DNA from: Oceanospirillaceae bacterium ASP10-02a
GTDB taxonomy: Bacteria > Pseudomonadota > Gammaproteobacteria > Pseudomonadales > Balneatricaceae
Assembly (NCBI GenBank): GCA_905182035.1
Contig: CAJIZL010000026.1
Coordinates: 1-52,420 of the forward strand
Reading direction: 5' to 3'
Length of the DNA stretch: 52,420 bases
Below are positions 36,624 to 46,240 of the stretch, piece after piece; the stretch's first letter is position 1; every line of letters begins with the position of its first letter. A program made the position numbers and the translations under genes. Under the pieces are notes generated by a model. That model was given only the letters and a program-made list of their open reading frames with translations, was not told the origin of the DNA and ran no database searches.

Positions 36624-38306
36624 ATGACGGTAAAACAAAGCGTTGCGTGGCAGGCCCTCGAAGCGCACTTGCAGAAGGATATTGTGCCCTATTCCCTTAA
36701 ACAGTTGTTCAATGGGGCTGGTGCCCAGCGTTTTGGCGATCTTTCCATAACTACTCAAGGGTTATTGTTGGATTTGTCCAAGCAGAAACTCACCCCTGAA
36801 ACATTGCATCTGCTTATTGATTTAGCCCAACAGCAAGGCTTAGCACAAGCTACAAAAAAGCTCTATAGCGGTGGCAAAGTCAACCGTTCTGAACTGCGAC
36901 CAGCGTTACATACAGCCTTAAGAGCAGCTTCTTCAGATCAATACAGTGCAGTTCAAATTGATGGTCAATATGTGAACCAACTGGTAGATGAAAATTTGCT
37001 GGATATGGAAAGAATTGCTAGCAAAATACAACGAGGTGAGTGGCTAGGTTATTCTGGACAGCCTATTACTACGGTAGTCAATATTGGTGTAGGGGGTTCT
37101 GATATTGGGCCTCATATGGTGTGTCATGCCTTAGCTGAGTTTCGTGTAGAGACCAAATTCCCACTTGATGTGATGTTTGTCTCCTCTATGGATGGCAGCC
37201 AGTTGGCAGAGATGTTGCAACACTTAGATCAAGGTTCAACCCTGTTTATCATTGCGTCTAAAACCTTCACCACTGTAGATACTTTAGCGAATGCGGAGAC
37301 TGCACGAGCTTGGTTACGTAAAAAAATACCTAGTGATAGCCTTATTGGCCAACACCACATTGTGGGTTGTAGCGCTTTTCCAGAACGTATGGCAGCTTGG
37401 GGGATACCTTCTGAAAATCAAATTGCTTTATGGGATTGGGTAGGCGGACGTTATTCATTGTGGAGTGGCATTGGCCTGCCTATAGCCATTAAATTAGGCA
37501 TGGCCAGTTTTAAGCAGCTTCTTAAAGGTGCACACGCCATGGATGAGCACTTTCAAAACGCAAAATTGCATGAAAATTTGCCTGTAATGCTGGCCTTAAC
37601 GGGCATTTGGAATATTAATTTTTTAGGATTAAAGGCCCATACCATTTTACCTTATGATGGGCGTCTTAAGTTATTGCCTAATTACCTTAGTCAGCTAGAG
37701 ATGGAAAGTAACGGGAAGTCTGTGACAAATGCTGGGGAAAAAGTTGATTTTGATACTAGTCCAGTCATATGGGGTGACGTAGGCGCTAATGCTCAGCATG
37801 CGTTTTTTCAGTTATTGCATCAGGGCACTCCAGCCTATTATGCTGACTTCATTGTGCCCGTCAAACGCACTGCTTCTAAGGAATATACCAACGCCACGCG
37901 TGTCCAATTGGAGTATCAACAGGCGTTAAATTTAGCCAATTGCATAGCGCAATCTAGGGTGCTCATGTTAGGTGATGATGTACTCAACTGGGAGCAAAGT
38001 ATTGCCGCTTCGCCAGATCGCTTGTATCCAGGTAATCACCCGTCTAGTACGCTAATGTTTGACGAACTCACGCCAGAGAGTCTGGGGCTTTTGATAGCAC
38101 TATACGAGCACAAGGTGTTTGTGCAGGCTGTGGTGTGGGATATCAACCCTTTCGATCAGTGGGGTGTTGAACTAGGTAAGCAGATCGCTAAATCCACTCT
38201 CAGTGCTATTCAAAAGAGACAGGCAGGAGCAACCTCCGCAGAAGGCGCCGAATTTGACGCTTCTACCGAAGGTTTATTAAACCATATGTTTAAACACCAT
38301 TATTAA
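36624..38306 (+). CDS. pgi: Glucose-6-phosphate isomerase
   Basis: Pgi interconverts glucose-6-phosphate and fructose-6-phosphate. At 560 residues it is close to the 549 of E. coli. It shows VGGSDIGPHM, SKTFTTVDTLANAETAR, the family signature region GGRYSLWSGIGLPIA, and QHAFFQLLHQGT with the active-site His. AAGGA at 36609-36613 precedes the ATG. The stop overlaps the stop of the convergent H-NS-like gene by two bases. Confidence 0.97.
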   Translation: MTVKQSVAWQALEAHLQKDIVPYSLKQLFNGAGAQRFGDLSITTQGLLLDLSKQKLTPETLHLLIDLAQQQGLAQATKKLYSGGKVNRSELRPALHTALRAASSDQYSAVQIDGQYVNQLVDENLLDMERIASKIQRGEWLGYSGQPITTVVNIGVGGSDIGPHMVCHALAEFRVETKFPLDVMFVSSMDGSQLAEMLQHLDQGSTLFIIASKTFTTVDTLANAETARAWLRKKIPSDSLIGQHHIVGCSAFPERMAAWGIPSENQIALWDWVGGRYSLWSGIGLPIAIKLGMASFKQLLKGAHAMDEHFQNAKLHENLPVMLALTGIWNINFLGLKAHTILPYDGRLKLLPNYLSQLEMESNGKSVTNAGEKVDFDTSPVIWGDVGANAQHAFFQLLHQGTPAYYADFIVPVKRTASKEYTNATRVQLEYQQALNLANCIAQSRVLMLGDDVLNWEQSIAASPDRLYPGNHPSSTLMFDELTPESLGLLIALYEHKVFVQAVVWDINPFDQWGVELGKQIAKSTLSAIQKRQAGATSAEGAEFDASTEGLLNHMFKHHY

Positions 38307-38698
38307 ATACGACAGCTGTCTTTGCTACCACCGTTGTTAAAGTAGTGGTCAAATGCTTTGGGGGTGCGCCCTCGACCTGACCATTCGTGCTTGATGCCTT
38401 GTGTGTCGGTAATGCGATACTGAGGGGCTACTGGCTTACGAGGTTTCTTGATCTTAGGTGCGTCGGTTGAGAAAAAATCCTCTGGGGTCAGTCCAGCTTC
38501 TGTAATAGCCGCGAGTATGGCTTGTTTTTCCGCATCTTTTTTGACGGAGTGCTCAGCAAGGGCTACTTCTTCTTGGATGCGTTTTTCGATAAACTCAGAC
38601 AAATGATTAGCTATAGTTTGTAGCTGTTCTACACTAAGATTTTTGCAGGCGGCACGAAAACGGTTTTTATTACGGGCAATTTTAGAAAATTCAGTCAT
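38303..38698 (-). CDS. H-NS family nucleoid-associated protein
   Basis: A 131-residue H-NS-like DNA-binding protein. The N-terminal ~70 residues are helical (SVEQLQTIANHLSEFIEKR) for oligomerisation; a basic linker KIKKPRKPVAPQ leads to the C-terminal YRITDTQGIKHEWSGRGRTP, the AT-hook-like core of H-NS DNA-binding domains. I start at ATG 38698, preceded by TGGAAC; the reading frame stays open to 38770 but that part is not H-NS-like. It probably silences AT-rich genes. Transcribed toward pgi, with overlapping stops. Confidence 0.88.
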   Translation of the reverse strand: MTEFSKIARNKNRFRAACKNLSVEQLQTIANHLSEFIEKRIQEEVALAEHSVKKDAEKQAILAAITEAGLTPEDFFSTDAPKIKKPRKPVAPQYRITDTQGIKHEWSGRGRTPKAFDHYFNNGGSKDSCRI

Positions 38699-38791
38699 AA
38701 TGGTTCCACGATTAGTTGCACTTAATGGTGCACAGAATTTTAGTTGTAAATTTTTTTTAATCAGCGTCAATAAAGAAATATTAATAATTTT

Positions 38792-38820
38792 ATTCTAGTG
38801 CAGTTTAAAATAGTAAACAA
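38792..38820 (-). promoter_or_regulatory. Candidate promoter of the H-NS-like gene in a very AT-rich divergent region
   Basis: On the minus strand, TTGTTT (complement 38815-38820), a 17-bp spacer and TAGAAT (complement 38792-38797) lie about 95 bp before the H-NS-like start. The surrounding gap 38771-38900 is extremely AT-rich, the kind of DNA H-NS proteins bind, so autoregulation and control of the divergent PHP gene are plausible. Confidence 0.45.
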
Positions 38821-38900
38821 TTAATGTATTTTTTTATTATAAAATGTGTACAACACATAATAACTTAATTTTTATTTAATTTAAAACAAAACTTATACTA

Positions 38901-39737
38901 ATGAATAAATACGATTTGCACAGTCACACAAAATTCTCAGATGGTAGTCTATCTGCTACAGAACTAATAGATTTGGCAATTGAACGCGGTATTACACACC
39001 TTGCAATTACAGATCATGATACGGTTAAAGCACACTTACAGTTAGCTGAAAATAATTATTGTTTTGAAGCTGACAAAATATGCATTATTAAAGGTATAGA
39101 GTTTTCTAGTCAATGGAATAATATGGGAGTGCATATTGTTGGTTTAAATATTGATGTTAATTCAACATCAATTAAAACTGCCGTAGCCCATCAAACACAG
39201 TTGCGTTTGCAAAGAGTAAAAACCATCGCTAAAAAATTAACTCAGCGAGGTTTTCCAGATATTACTCAGGGTGCAATGAAACTCGCTGGAGATGGCCAAG
39301 TTGGGCGCCCCCATATTGCTCAATACATGTTAGAGGAAGGCTTGGTATCAAGTGTAGGTCAGGCGTTTAATAAGTATTTAGGAGCCGGTAAAGTTGGCGA
39401 TATATCTAATGTTTGGCCAGATTTAGAGCAGGTTGTTGAGTGGATTAATGCAGCCGGTGGTATTGCCGTGGTGGCTCACCCGAGTCGTTATAAAATGACC
39501 CGTACCAAACGCCGGCGTCTGATGGCAGATTTTTCAGACGCAGGTGGCCAAGCCATAGAAGTTTGTGCTGGTAACCAAGTGCCAGGGGTAGCTGAAGAAA
39601 TGGCTATTATATGTGATGAATTTGGTTTTCATGCCTCGGTGGGTAGTGATTTTCATAACCCAGACTATCAATGGGTGAAGCTGGGTCAGTACCCTCAATT
39701 GCCAAAATTATGCCGGCCTGTTTGGGAGTTGTTTTAA
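38901..39737 (+). CDS. PHP-domain phosphoesterase (RNase AM / YciV type)
   Basis: A 278-residue PHP protein. The metal-binding motifs HSHTKFSDGS near residue 7, ITDHDT near 37, the Glu in IKGIEFSS, the His in VAHPSRY and the final GSDFH are all present. The E. coli counterpart (YciV/TrpH, RNase AM) hydrolyses 3',5'-bisphosphonucleosides and trims RNA 5' ends. It is encoded directly ahead of scpA with one base between stop and next ATG, a common arrangement. Confidence 0.9.
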   Translation: MNKYDLHSHTKFSDGSLSATELIDLAIERGITHLAITDHDTVKAHLQLAENNYCFEADKICIIKGIEFSSQWNNMGVHIVGLNIDVNSTSIKTAVAHQTQLRLQRVKTIAKKLTQRGFPDITQGAMKLAGDGQVGRPHIAQYMLEEGLVSSVGQAFNKYLGAGKVGDISNVWPDLEQVVEWINAAGGIAVVAHPSRYKMTRTKRRRLMADFSDAGGQAIEVCAGNQVPGVAEEMAIICDEFGFHASVGSDFHNPDYQWVKLGQYPQLPKLCRPVWELF

Positions 39738-39738
39738 C

Positions 39739-40536
39739 ATGGAGGTAAGGGTAGAGGGTAAAGAATACGAAATGCCTGTGGATCTTTATATTCCACCCCA
39801 CGCGTTACAAGTTATTTTAGAAACTACCTTTGAGGGGCCACTAGACTTATTGCTCTATTTAATTAGACGTCATAATTTAGATATACTAAGTATTAATGTG
39901 GCTAAGATTACCTACCAATATATTGCCTACATTGAATTGATGGAGGCTAATCAATTTGAATTGGCAGGTGATTACTTAGTTATGGCGGCGACACTAGCAG
40001 AAATAAAAAGCCGTAGTTTACTTCCACGTACCCAAGCCATAGATGATGAAGAGGAAGACCCGAGGGTACGACTAATAATGCAGCTGCGAGAATACGAACG
40101 TTTTAAGAACGCCTCAGAAAGAGTAGCTGAATTGCCACGTATGGGTAGAGATAATTTTTCTGTGTGTATGGATATGCCTGATATTAAACAGGTCCGCCCT
40201 CAGCCCACTGTGCAAATGGACGAGTTACTAGCGGCTTATGCTGGTGTACTGAAACGTTGTGACATGTATGAACATCACACTATCTCCCGCGAGCGTCTTT
40301 CTACACGTGAACGGATGTCTAGTTTAATGGCGCAACTGCAAGAGCATCAACTTATGTCATTTCACAGCCTATTTCATGTATCGGAAGGACGCATGGGTGT
40401 GGTAGTTACATTTTTGGCAATGATGGAGTTAGTTAAGGAAAAATTGATTAAATTGGTGCAGGTTCAAGAGTACGGGCCAATTCACGTAAGCTTAGGGGGG
40501 CAGATTGAATCCCCAAACCAGGAACTTTCCTTATGA
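39739..40536 (+). CDS. scpA: Segregation and condensation protein ScpA
   Basis: ScpA is the kleisin that bridges the two SMC heads. The 265-residue protein has the N-terminal signature FEGPLDLLLYLIRRHNLDI, EIKSRSLLPR, and a C-terminal winged helix (VVVTFLAMMELVKEKL). The upstream DLYIPPHALQV segment is also conserved in relatives, which favours ATG 39739 over ATG 39772. It overlaps scpB by four bases. Its partner smc lies about 7 kb upstream. Confidence 0.94.
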   Translation: MEVRVEGKEYEMPVDLYIPPHALQVILETTFEGPLDLLLYLIRRHNLDILSINVAKITYQYIAYIELMEANQFELAGDYLVMAATLAEIKSRSLLPRTQAIDDEEEDPRVRLIMQLREYERFKNASERVAELPRMGRDNFSVCMDMPDIKQVRPQPTVQMDELLAAYAGVLKRCDMYEHHTISRERLSTRERMSSLMAQLQEHQLMSFHSLFHVSEGRMGVVVTFLAMMELVKEKLIKLVQVQEYGPIHVSLGGQIESPNQELSL

Positions 40537-41135
40537 TTACTGAACTTGGCCCAGTATTGGAAGCCTTATTATTGGCTGCAGATAAACCTTTAAGCGTTGA
40601 GCGTTTATGTCAACTATTTGATGAGAGTGATGGTGTTGACAATAAACGCATTAAAAAAACTCTTAGGGACCTAAAAGGAAGCTATGGGGGGCGAGGTTAT
40701 CAGTTAATTGAAGTGGCTTCTGGGTTCCGTTTTCAAGTGCATCAAGACTATGCCCTTTGGGTGGCGCGCTTATGGCAAGAGAAACCTCAAAAGTACTCCA
40801 GAGCATTGCTTGAAACCCTCTCTATTATTGCTTATCAGCAACCGATTACGCGGGGAGAAATTGAGGCGATACGTGGCGTAGGAGTGAGCTCTCCAATCAT
40901 TCATACCATGATTGAAAGATGCTGGATACGTAGTGTTGGACACAAGGAGGTGCCTGGTCGTCCTGAGTTATTTGCTACCACTAAAGAGTTTTTAGATCAC
41001 TTTAATCTAACGCAACTCAGTGATTTGCCTGCCCTTGAGGAGTTAGCCTCGTGGGATGAGGCAACCATGGCCCCAGCCAAATTAAAACAACCTCAACAAC
41101 AAGAAATCGAGGTCGTGACGGAGTCAATACATTAA
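40533..41135 (+). CDS. scpB: Segregation and condensation protein ScpB
   Basis: ScpB binds ScpA as a dimer and completes the condensin. The 200-residue protein consists of two winged helices; LEALLLAADKPLSVERL and ALLETLSIIAYQQPITRGEI with IRGVGVSSPII are the family's best conserved parts. It is translated with scpA (ATGA overlap) and sits 42 bp ahead of rluB. Confidence 0.95.
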   Translation: MITELGPVLEALLLAADKPLSVERLCQLFDESDGVDNKRIKKTLRDLKGSYGGRGYQLIEVASGFRFQVHQDYALWVARLWQEKPQKYSRALLETLSIIAYQQPITRGEIEAIRGVGVSSPIIHTMIERCWIRSVGHKEVPGRPELFATTKEFLDHFNLTQLSDLPALEELASWDEATMAPAKLKQPQQQEIEVVTESIH

Positions 41136-41177
41136 GCTATAATAGTTACTCAGATTAACTGTATTGATGGGACTATC

Positions 41178-42056
41178 ATGACAGATCAAAACCTTCCCCT
41201 CGGGGAACTTCCAGAGCTCGCTGAAGAAAAAGCCAGCGACGAAAAACTTCAAAAAGTACTTGCCCGAGCGGGTGTAGGTTCGCGCCGAGAAATGGAGCGT
41301 TGGATTGCCGCAGGACGAGTGACTATCAATAAAGAAAAAGCCCAATTGGGTGATCGTGTTACTTGGCGCGATCACATTTCTGTGGATGGCAAACAAGTAG
41401 ACATAGTGTCGCCTAACAACATTGAACGACGCGTGCTTATTTATAACAAGCCGGAAGGTGAAATTGTTACTCGCTCAGACCCAGAAAATCGCTCCACGGT
41501 GTTTGATAAGCTGCCGCGCTTGAAAGGCGAACGCTGGATTGCTGTGGGTCGTTTAGACATCAACACCGCAGGCCTGTTGTTATTTACCACAGACGGTGAG
41601 CTGGCTAACTCATTAATGCATCCATCCACCACTATTGAGCGTGAATACGCCGTTCGTGTTATGGGCCATGTCACAATGGAGCAAGTGACTGCTATGCACC
41701 AAGGGGTGTTATTAGACGACGGCATGGCGCGTTTTAATGACATTCAAGAATTTGGTGGTGAAGGTATTAACCGCTGGTATCACGTGGTAATCATGGAGGG
41801 CCGTAACCGTGAAGTACGCCGTTTATGGGAGTCTCAAGGCTTGAGAGTTAACCGCTTAAAACGTGTGCGTTATGGTAACGTATTCCTACCACCTCAACTT
41901 AGAGCTGGTATGTGGATGGAAATGCCACAACCAGAAATTAACGCGCTATCGCAATTTGTGGGTATGCGTCCGAAGAAAGTCAAACGTCGTTTGCCTAAAG
42001 AGCAAGAGAGTTTTGATCGTCAAGAGAAACGCCAACGCACCCGTCGTCACGCGTAA
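41178..42056 (+). CDS. rluB: 23S rRNA pseudouridine synthase RluB
   Basis: RluB makes pseudouridine at position 2605 of 23S rRNA (E. coli numbering). The N-terminal S4 domain (KLQKVLARAGVGSRREMERW) binds RNA, and the catalytic Asp lies in VGRLDINTAGLLLFT. Further on, GRNREVRRLWESQGL is typical. The C-terminus ends in a basic tail (KRRLPKEQ to RQRTRRHA). Length 292. It follows scpB, as in many gammaproteobacteria. Confidence 0.95.
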   Translation: MTDQNLPLGELPELAEEKASDEKLQKVLARAGVGSRREMERWIAAGRVTINKEKAQLGDRVTWRDHISVDGKQVDIVSPNNIERRVLIYNKPEGEIVTRSDPENRSTVFDKLPRLKGERWIAVGRLDINTAGLLLFTTDGELANSLMHPSTTIEREYAVRVMGHVTMEQVTAMHQGVLLDDGMARFNDIQEFGGEGINRWYHVVIMEGRNREVRRLWESQGLRVNRLKRVRYGNVFLPPQLRAGMWMEMPQPEINALSQFVGMRPKKVKRRLPKEQESFDRQEKRQRTRRHA

Positions 42057-42119
42057 CCCGAGCATACAGACTCACAAAGCGGCCTAGTTCATTTTATTGT
42101 GTCACTTAACATCAACGCA

Positions 42120-42170
42120 CCCCTGACTGGCACTATCTTGTTCTAGGATAAGGGGTTTGGTCTTTTTTTT
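42120..42170 (+). terminator. Possible terminator after rluB
   Basis: An imperfect hairpin pairs CCCCT (42120-42124) and TATC with GATA and AGGGG (to 42155), with a bulge on the 5' arm, and is followed by a T-run TCTTTTTTTT ending at 42170. It lies between convergent rluB and the cation-efflux gene. The stem is irregular, so strength is uncertain. Confidence 0.45.
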
Positions 42171-42173
42171 AGC

Positions 42174-43088
42174 CTAATGGTGAGGTGCGGTAAAGCGCTC
42201 TGTTTTACCATCGATTTTTTGATCAGCAACGCTCACTGGGTCAAGGTGAATAATGACGTCGGCGTAGGGAAATGCTTCCATAATACGTTGTTCTAGAGCA
42301 TCTGCTACATCGTGGGCTTGCATTAATAGCATGTTGTCCTGAAGTTCTAAATGTAATTGAATGAATTGCATGTGGCCAGATTGTCTGCTGCGCAAGTCAT
42401 GCATACCTAAAACAAGTGGTTGAGTCAGAGCCAATTGAGTAATGATTTGCCGTTGCTCATCACTTAACTCATGGTCTAGTAATAAGTGGAAAGCCGTTTT
42501 TGCAATGCCCCATGCGCTGTAAACGACGTATGCACCAATGCCCAGTGCTAGGTATGGATCAGCACCGTAATACCCATAAGCCGCTAGAATAAGGGCGATG
42601 ATAACGCCAAAGTTCATTAATAAATCGGATGCGTAGTGCAGCGAGTCCGCCTCAATAGCAGTGGATTGAGTACGCTTTACAACTAACCGTTGTAATAATA
42701 CTAGTGCACCGGTAAGGACCATACTGGCTATCATGACACTAATACCAATAGCGCTGTTTTCAACCATCACTGGGTCCCATAAACGACCTACAGTTTGTGA
42801 AAGTAACAACCCAATTGAGCCTAAAATTAACAAGGCTTGGGCAAGACCGGCAAGAGCTTCTGCCTTACCGTGACCAAAACGATGTTCCTCGTCGGCGGGG
42901 GCCATAGCATAGCGCACGGCGAAAAAATTAATTAGCGAGGCCGCGCTATCCATGATGGAATCAATCAAAGAGGCCAGTAAACTTACGCTTTGAGTTTGGT
43001 CCCAGGCCCATGTTTTGATAATGATTAAAACAAGCGCAACAATGACCGAGGCCCAAGTGGCAAGTTTGATGAGTTGGCTGTATGTCAT
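42174..43088 (-). CDS. fieF: Cation diffusion facilitator (FieF-like metal efflux)
   Basis: A 304-residue inner-membrane metal/proton antiporter of the CDF family. Six spans occupy ~1-215. It has SLLASLIDSIMDSAASLINF with the first metal-site Asp pair, RFGHGKAEALAGL (the HGK loop), and HYASDLLMNFGVI with the second pair; the C-terminal cytosolic domain (~215-300) contains HDLRSRQSG. DxxxD and HxxxD site residues fit zinc/iron/cadmium export. The start is ATG 43088; a TTG at 43106 is an alternative. Confidence 0.93.
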   Translation of the reverse strand: MTYSQLIKLATWASVIVALVLIIIKTWAWDQTQSVSLLASLIDSIMDSAASLINFFAVRYAMAPADEEHRFGHGKAEALAGLAQALLILGSIGLLLSQTVGRLWDPVMVENSAIGISVMIASMVLTGALVLLQRLVVKRTQSTAIEADSLHYASDLLMNFGVIIALILAAYGYYGADPYLALGIGAYVVYSAWGIAKTAFHLLLDHELSDEQRQIITQLALTQPLVLGMHDLRSRQSGHMQFIQLHLELQDNMLLMQAHDVADALEQRIMEAFPYADVIIHLDPVSVADQKIDGKTERFTAPHH

Positions 43089-43284
43089 TGCTAAAGTATA
43101 GCTCAAATGAGTTCAGCCCTGGGTTAATTTTATCAAACACTAGCCAAAACTGATCAAGTTAAGTATTCAAAAACGCAAAGGCTAATCTATTGGTGTGCAG
43201 TCATTTGCACTACTTCCAATGTTGGTTCTTGCGGATATTGGGTGTTTGTATTTACGCAATATAGCTTGCAATTTGATGATTATT

Positions 43285-43308
43285 GCGAGCAGTAGGGGTG
43301 CTGCCCGC
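43285..43308 (-). other. Hairpin downstream of the DUF2069 gene
   Basis: GCGAGCAG (43285-43292) and CTGCCCGC (43301-43308) pair over eight positions with one G-U and an 8-base loop, 8 bp after the DUF2069 stop on the minus strand. There is no T-run after it, so it is not a standard terminator; it may slow or stabilise the 3' end of the proS-arsC-DUF2069 transcript. The rest of the 227-bp gap 43089-43315 shows nothing recognisable. Confidence 0.4.
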
Positions 43309-43315
43309 AAACGGT

Positions 43316-43672
43316 TTAAGCAGCTTTGGCTTCTTCATTGGCACGGTTGTGCCAGCGAATGTGTAGCATGGTGCTGGTGTAAAGTAGGGTGATAACAAAA
43401 GCGCCTAAGACGCCGTTTACGGGTACGTACATTATTTCGATGGTGAAATAGATCAGTAATACAAAACACATCCACGCCAGTTGACGTAAGTGCTGCTTAT
43501 ACATAGCTAACGCAAAGCCGAGCAGAGGAAAACACTTAATGCCAATGATAACGATACTGCCAATTTCTGCATAGGGGTGTGCCAAGGTGCTAATGACAAA
43601 ATAGGCGAGTAGCGCTATATAGGCAGCTAAACTGACGGTACGTGAGTATTTACGTTTTTGTTGGTACTGCAT
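43316..43672 (-). CDS. DUF2069 membrane protein
   Basis: A 118-residue integral membrane protein with four predicted spans (about 14-31, 38-56, 65-80 and 86-103) and no enzymatic motifs. Size, topology and place directly after the arsC/yfgD gene match DUF2069, whose role is unknown. Its ATG shares one base with the arsC stop, so the two are co-translated. Confidence 0.8.
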   Translation of the reverse strand: MQYQQKRKYSRTVSLAAYIALLAYFVISTLAHPYAEIGSIVIIGIKCFPLLGFALAMYKQHLRQLAWMCFVLLIYFTIEIMYVPVNGVLGAFVITLLYTSTMLHIRWHNRANEEAKAA

Positions 43673-44022
43673 TACAAAATCTCCAAAACGGATTCAGGTG
43701 GGCGACCAATACGAGCTTGGTCTTGATGAATAACAATAGGCCTTTCGATCAGCTGAGGATGGTTGACCATTGCGGTAATTAATTCTGACTGAGTTAAATG
43801 AATGTTAGCAAGCTGTTCCAGCTTATAAGCATCTTCTCCTTTACGCATAAGGTTACGAGCATCGTCCATGCCTAACATGGACAACAATTGCTCTAGTTCT
43901 TTTGAGCCTGGGCCCTGTTCTAGGTACAAACGGATTTCTGGCTTAACATCATTGGCTTCTAACAAAGCTAAGGTGGCTCGCGACTTAGAACAGCTTGGGT
44001 TGTGATATAAAGTTACGCTCAT
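43672..44022 (-). CDS. arsC: ArsC/YfgD-family arsenate-reductase-like protein
   Basis: A 116-residue thioredoxin-fold protein. The catalytic Cys10 lies in LYHNPSCSKSRATL, and the C-terminal RPIVIHQDQARIGRPPE is typical of the ArsC/YfgD group that reduces arsenate or an unknown substrate with glutathione. No other ars gene is nearby, so the physiological role may not be arsenic resistance; the YfgD-type context with DUF2069 suggests housekeeping use. Confidence 0.88.
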   Translation of the reverse strand: MSVTLYHNPSCSKSRATLALLEANDVKPEIRLYLEQGPGSKELEQLLSMLGMDDARNLMRKGEDAYKLEQLANIHLTQSELITAMVNHPQLIERPIVIHQDQARIGRPPESVLEIL

Positions 44023-44024
44023 GA

Positions 44025-45755
44025 TTAACGGCCTAATTTAGCCTTAATAAACTCTAAGGCATCTGCCAAAGGCATGTCTTCATTAGCTTCAGCACGACGG
44101 TCGCGGTATTCCAATGTGCCGCTGTCTAAGCCGCGGTCTCCAATTACTATGCGATGTGGTAGACCAATAAGCTCGGCATCGGCAAATTTAACGCCTGGGC
44201 GCATAGCGCGATCGTCCATAATGACGTCAATACCTAGAACCTTAAGTTCGTTGTATAGCTTGTCTGTTGCAGTGCGCACAGCTTCTGATTTTTCATAATT
44301 AAGGGGAATAAGTGCCACTTCAAAAGGTGCAAGAGCTAGGGGCCACATAATACCTTTGTCATCAAAGTTCTGTTCAATACAGGCCGCCACTATACGGGTG
44401 ATGCCGATGCCATAACAACCCATTTCCATGAATTGGGCTTTGCCACTTTCATTCAACACAGTAGCGTTCATAGCGCGGGAGTACTTATCACCTAATTGGA
44501 AGATGTGTCCTACTTCAATGCCACGTTTAATTTCAATTTCGCCATCGCCACATGGGCTGGGATCGCCCTCCACAACGTTACGAATGTCGGCTACATCAGT
44601 ATAGGCACTGTCGCGTTGCCAGTTAACATTGGTGTGGTGATAACCTGCATCGTTGGCACCTGCGGTGAAATCGCTCATTACAGTAACGGCCCGGTCGGCG
44701 ATGATTGAGATAGTTAAACCAACCGGCCCTATAGACCCAGGCGTGGTGCCTAATTCATCAATAATGCGCTGTTCTGGTGCCATGGTTAGTGGTTCAGCAA
44801 TAAGAGGGTGCTTCTCGGCTTTAATTTCATTCATGTTGTGATCACCACGTAAGACTAAGGCCACCAACGGTTGGTATCCTTCGTCGTCTGCGGTGCCAAG
44901 AACAACTAGCGTTTTAAGGCTTTGGGTTTTAGCTAAGCCTAAAAATTCACATACACTGTCTATGGTTTTTTGATCTGGCGTATGAACTTTTTCCATAACC
45001 TTACTTGGGGCAGCGCGCTCCATAACAGGTAGCATGGCTTCGGCGGTTTCTACGTTAGCAGCAAAGCTGCTGCCAGCACTATTGCTAAAGGCTATATCAT
45101 CTTCACCAGAGCGCGCCAGCACATGAAACTCTTGTGAAGCGTCGCCACCTATACTACCAGAGTCTGCACGAACGGCACGGAAGTCCAAGCCTAAGCGAGT
45201 AAAGATGTTAGTGTAAGCCGTGTGCATTGTATTATAGGTTTGTTGCAGGGATTCTTGGCCTAGGTGAAACGAGTAAGCGTCCTTCATGATGAATTCGCGG
45301 GAACGCATTACGCCAAAACGGGGGCGCACTTCGTCACGAAACTTAGTTTGAATCTGGTAAAAGTTCATGGGTAAGTTCTTATAACTACGAACTTCCTTAC
45401 GCACCATGTCGGTAATCACTTCCTCGTGGGTAGGACCTATGCAAAAATCACGCTGATGGCGGTCTTTTAAACGTAAAAGCTCTGGGCCATATCGTTGCCA
45501 ACGGCCAGATTCTTGCCACAGTTCAGCAGGTTGAACCGCAGGCATTAATAATTCTTGAGCACCTGCGGCATCCAGCTCTTCCCTTACAATACGTTCAACT
45601 TTGCGAATGCTACGTAAACCCATAGGTAGCCACGTATAGAGCCCTGAAGCCAAGCGACGAATTAGGCCAGCTCTAAGCATAAGTTGATGACTGATAACTT
45701 CTGCATCTGCAGGAGTTTCTTTTTGGGTGGCAATTAAAAACTGGCTGGCGCGCAT
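44025..45755 (-). CDS. proS: Prolyl-tRNA synthetase
   Basis: ProS charges tRNA-Pro. The 576-residue protein is the bacterial type with the class II core split by an editing (INS) domain at about 225-400. Motif 2 is [17 protein letters not shown] with upstream [10 protein letters not shown], and motif 3 is [10 protein letters not shown]. The C-terminal anticodon-binding domain starts near 480. It is the first gene of the minus-strand run and diverges from the FmdB gene across a 204-bp gap. Confidence 0.97.
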   Translation of the reverse strand: MRASQFLIATQKETPADAEVISHQLMLRAGLIRRLASGLYTWLPMGLRSIRKVERIVREELDAAGAQELLMPAVQPAELWQESGRWQRYGPELLRLKDRHQRDFCIGPTHEEVITDMVRKEVRSYKNLPMNFYQIQTKFRDEVRPRFGVMRSREFIMKDAYSFHLGQESLQQTYNTMHTAYTNIFTRLGLDFRAVRADSGSIGGDASQEFHVLARSGEDDIAFSNSAGSSFAANVETAEAMLPVMERAAPSKVMEKVHTPDQKTIDSVCEFLGLAKTQSLKTLVVLGTADDEGYQPLVALVLRGDHNMNEIKAEKHPLIAEPLTMAPEQRIIDELGTTPGSIGPVGLTISIIADRAVTVMSDFTAGANDAGYHHTNVNWQRDSAYTDVADIRNVVEGDPSPCGDGEIEIKRGIEVGHIFQLGDKYSRAMNATVLNESGKAQFMEMGCYGIGITRIVAACIEQNFDDKGIMWPLALAPFEVALIPLNYEKSEAVRTATDKLYNELKVLGIDVIMDDRAMRPGVKFADAELIGLPHRIVIGDRGLDSGTLEYRDRRAEANEDMPLADALEFIKAKLGR

Positions 45756-45829
45756 GGGGTAGTGGATCCGATAAAAACTAAAAAGATAAGCCGCTATTGT
45801 ATGTTGCCATGGCCGTGGGATAAATGCCT

Positions 45830-45860
45830 TTGACGGTTAAATTAGTAATAATTAGATAAT
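45830..45860 (+). promoter_or_regulatory. Possible promoter of the FmdB-aspS operon
   Basis: TTGACG (45830-45835) and GATAAT (45855-45860) each match 5 of 6 consensus bases, but the 19-bp spacer is long. A perfect TATAAT also occurs at 45921-45926 without a good -35. Either could start transcription of the genes at 45960 onward. Confidence 0.35.
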
Positions 45861-45959
45861 AGTTGTATGAATGGGTAATAAAGGTGCATTTTCTACTGCC
45901 TCTGGGGAGGTGGAATGGGGTATAATTTCGGGTTTTGAGATGTCCGGCTGGAGTACACT

Positions 45960-46202
45960 ATGCCTATCTATGAATACATCTGCCAAGCATGTGGTTTTGG
46001 TAAAGACGTATTGCAAAAGTTAAGCGATGCACCGTTAACAGATTGCCCAGAATGTGGCAAAGATCAGTACCGTAAACAAATTTCTGCGGCTGGCTTTAGG
46101 CTTAAGGGCCAAGGTTGGTACGAAACAGATTTTAAAACCGGTGCTAAAAAGAATTTAGCGGGGGATGCAAAAAGCTCAAGTGTGGCTAATGATTCACCAT
46201 AA
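45960..46202 (+). CDS. FmdB family zinc ribbon protein
   Basis: An 80-residue protein with the FmdB-type zinc ribbon: MPIYEYICQACG with the first Cys pair and CPECG with the second, followed by the conserved AAGFRLKGQGWYETDF. The molecular role is unknown; the family is often encoded directly ahead of aspS, as here (38-bp gap). GGAG six bases before the ATG is the ribosome site. Confidence 0.93.
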   Translation: MPIYEYICQACGFGKDVLQKLSDAPLTDCPECGKDQYRKQISAAGFRLKGQGWYETDFKTGAKKNLAGDAKSSSVANDSP

Positions 46203-46240
46203 TACCTATTAACATTATTTAAGATTTAGGAAGTACAATT

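Noticed and set aside
43195..43392. Plus-strand ORF of 65 codons in the gap after the cation-efflux gene
   Set aside because: No ribosome site or family similarity, Cys/Trp-rich odd composition, and it overlaps the DUF2069 gene on the other strand.
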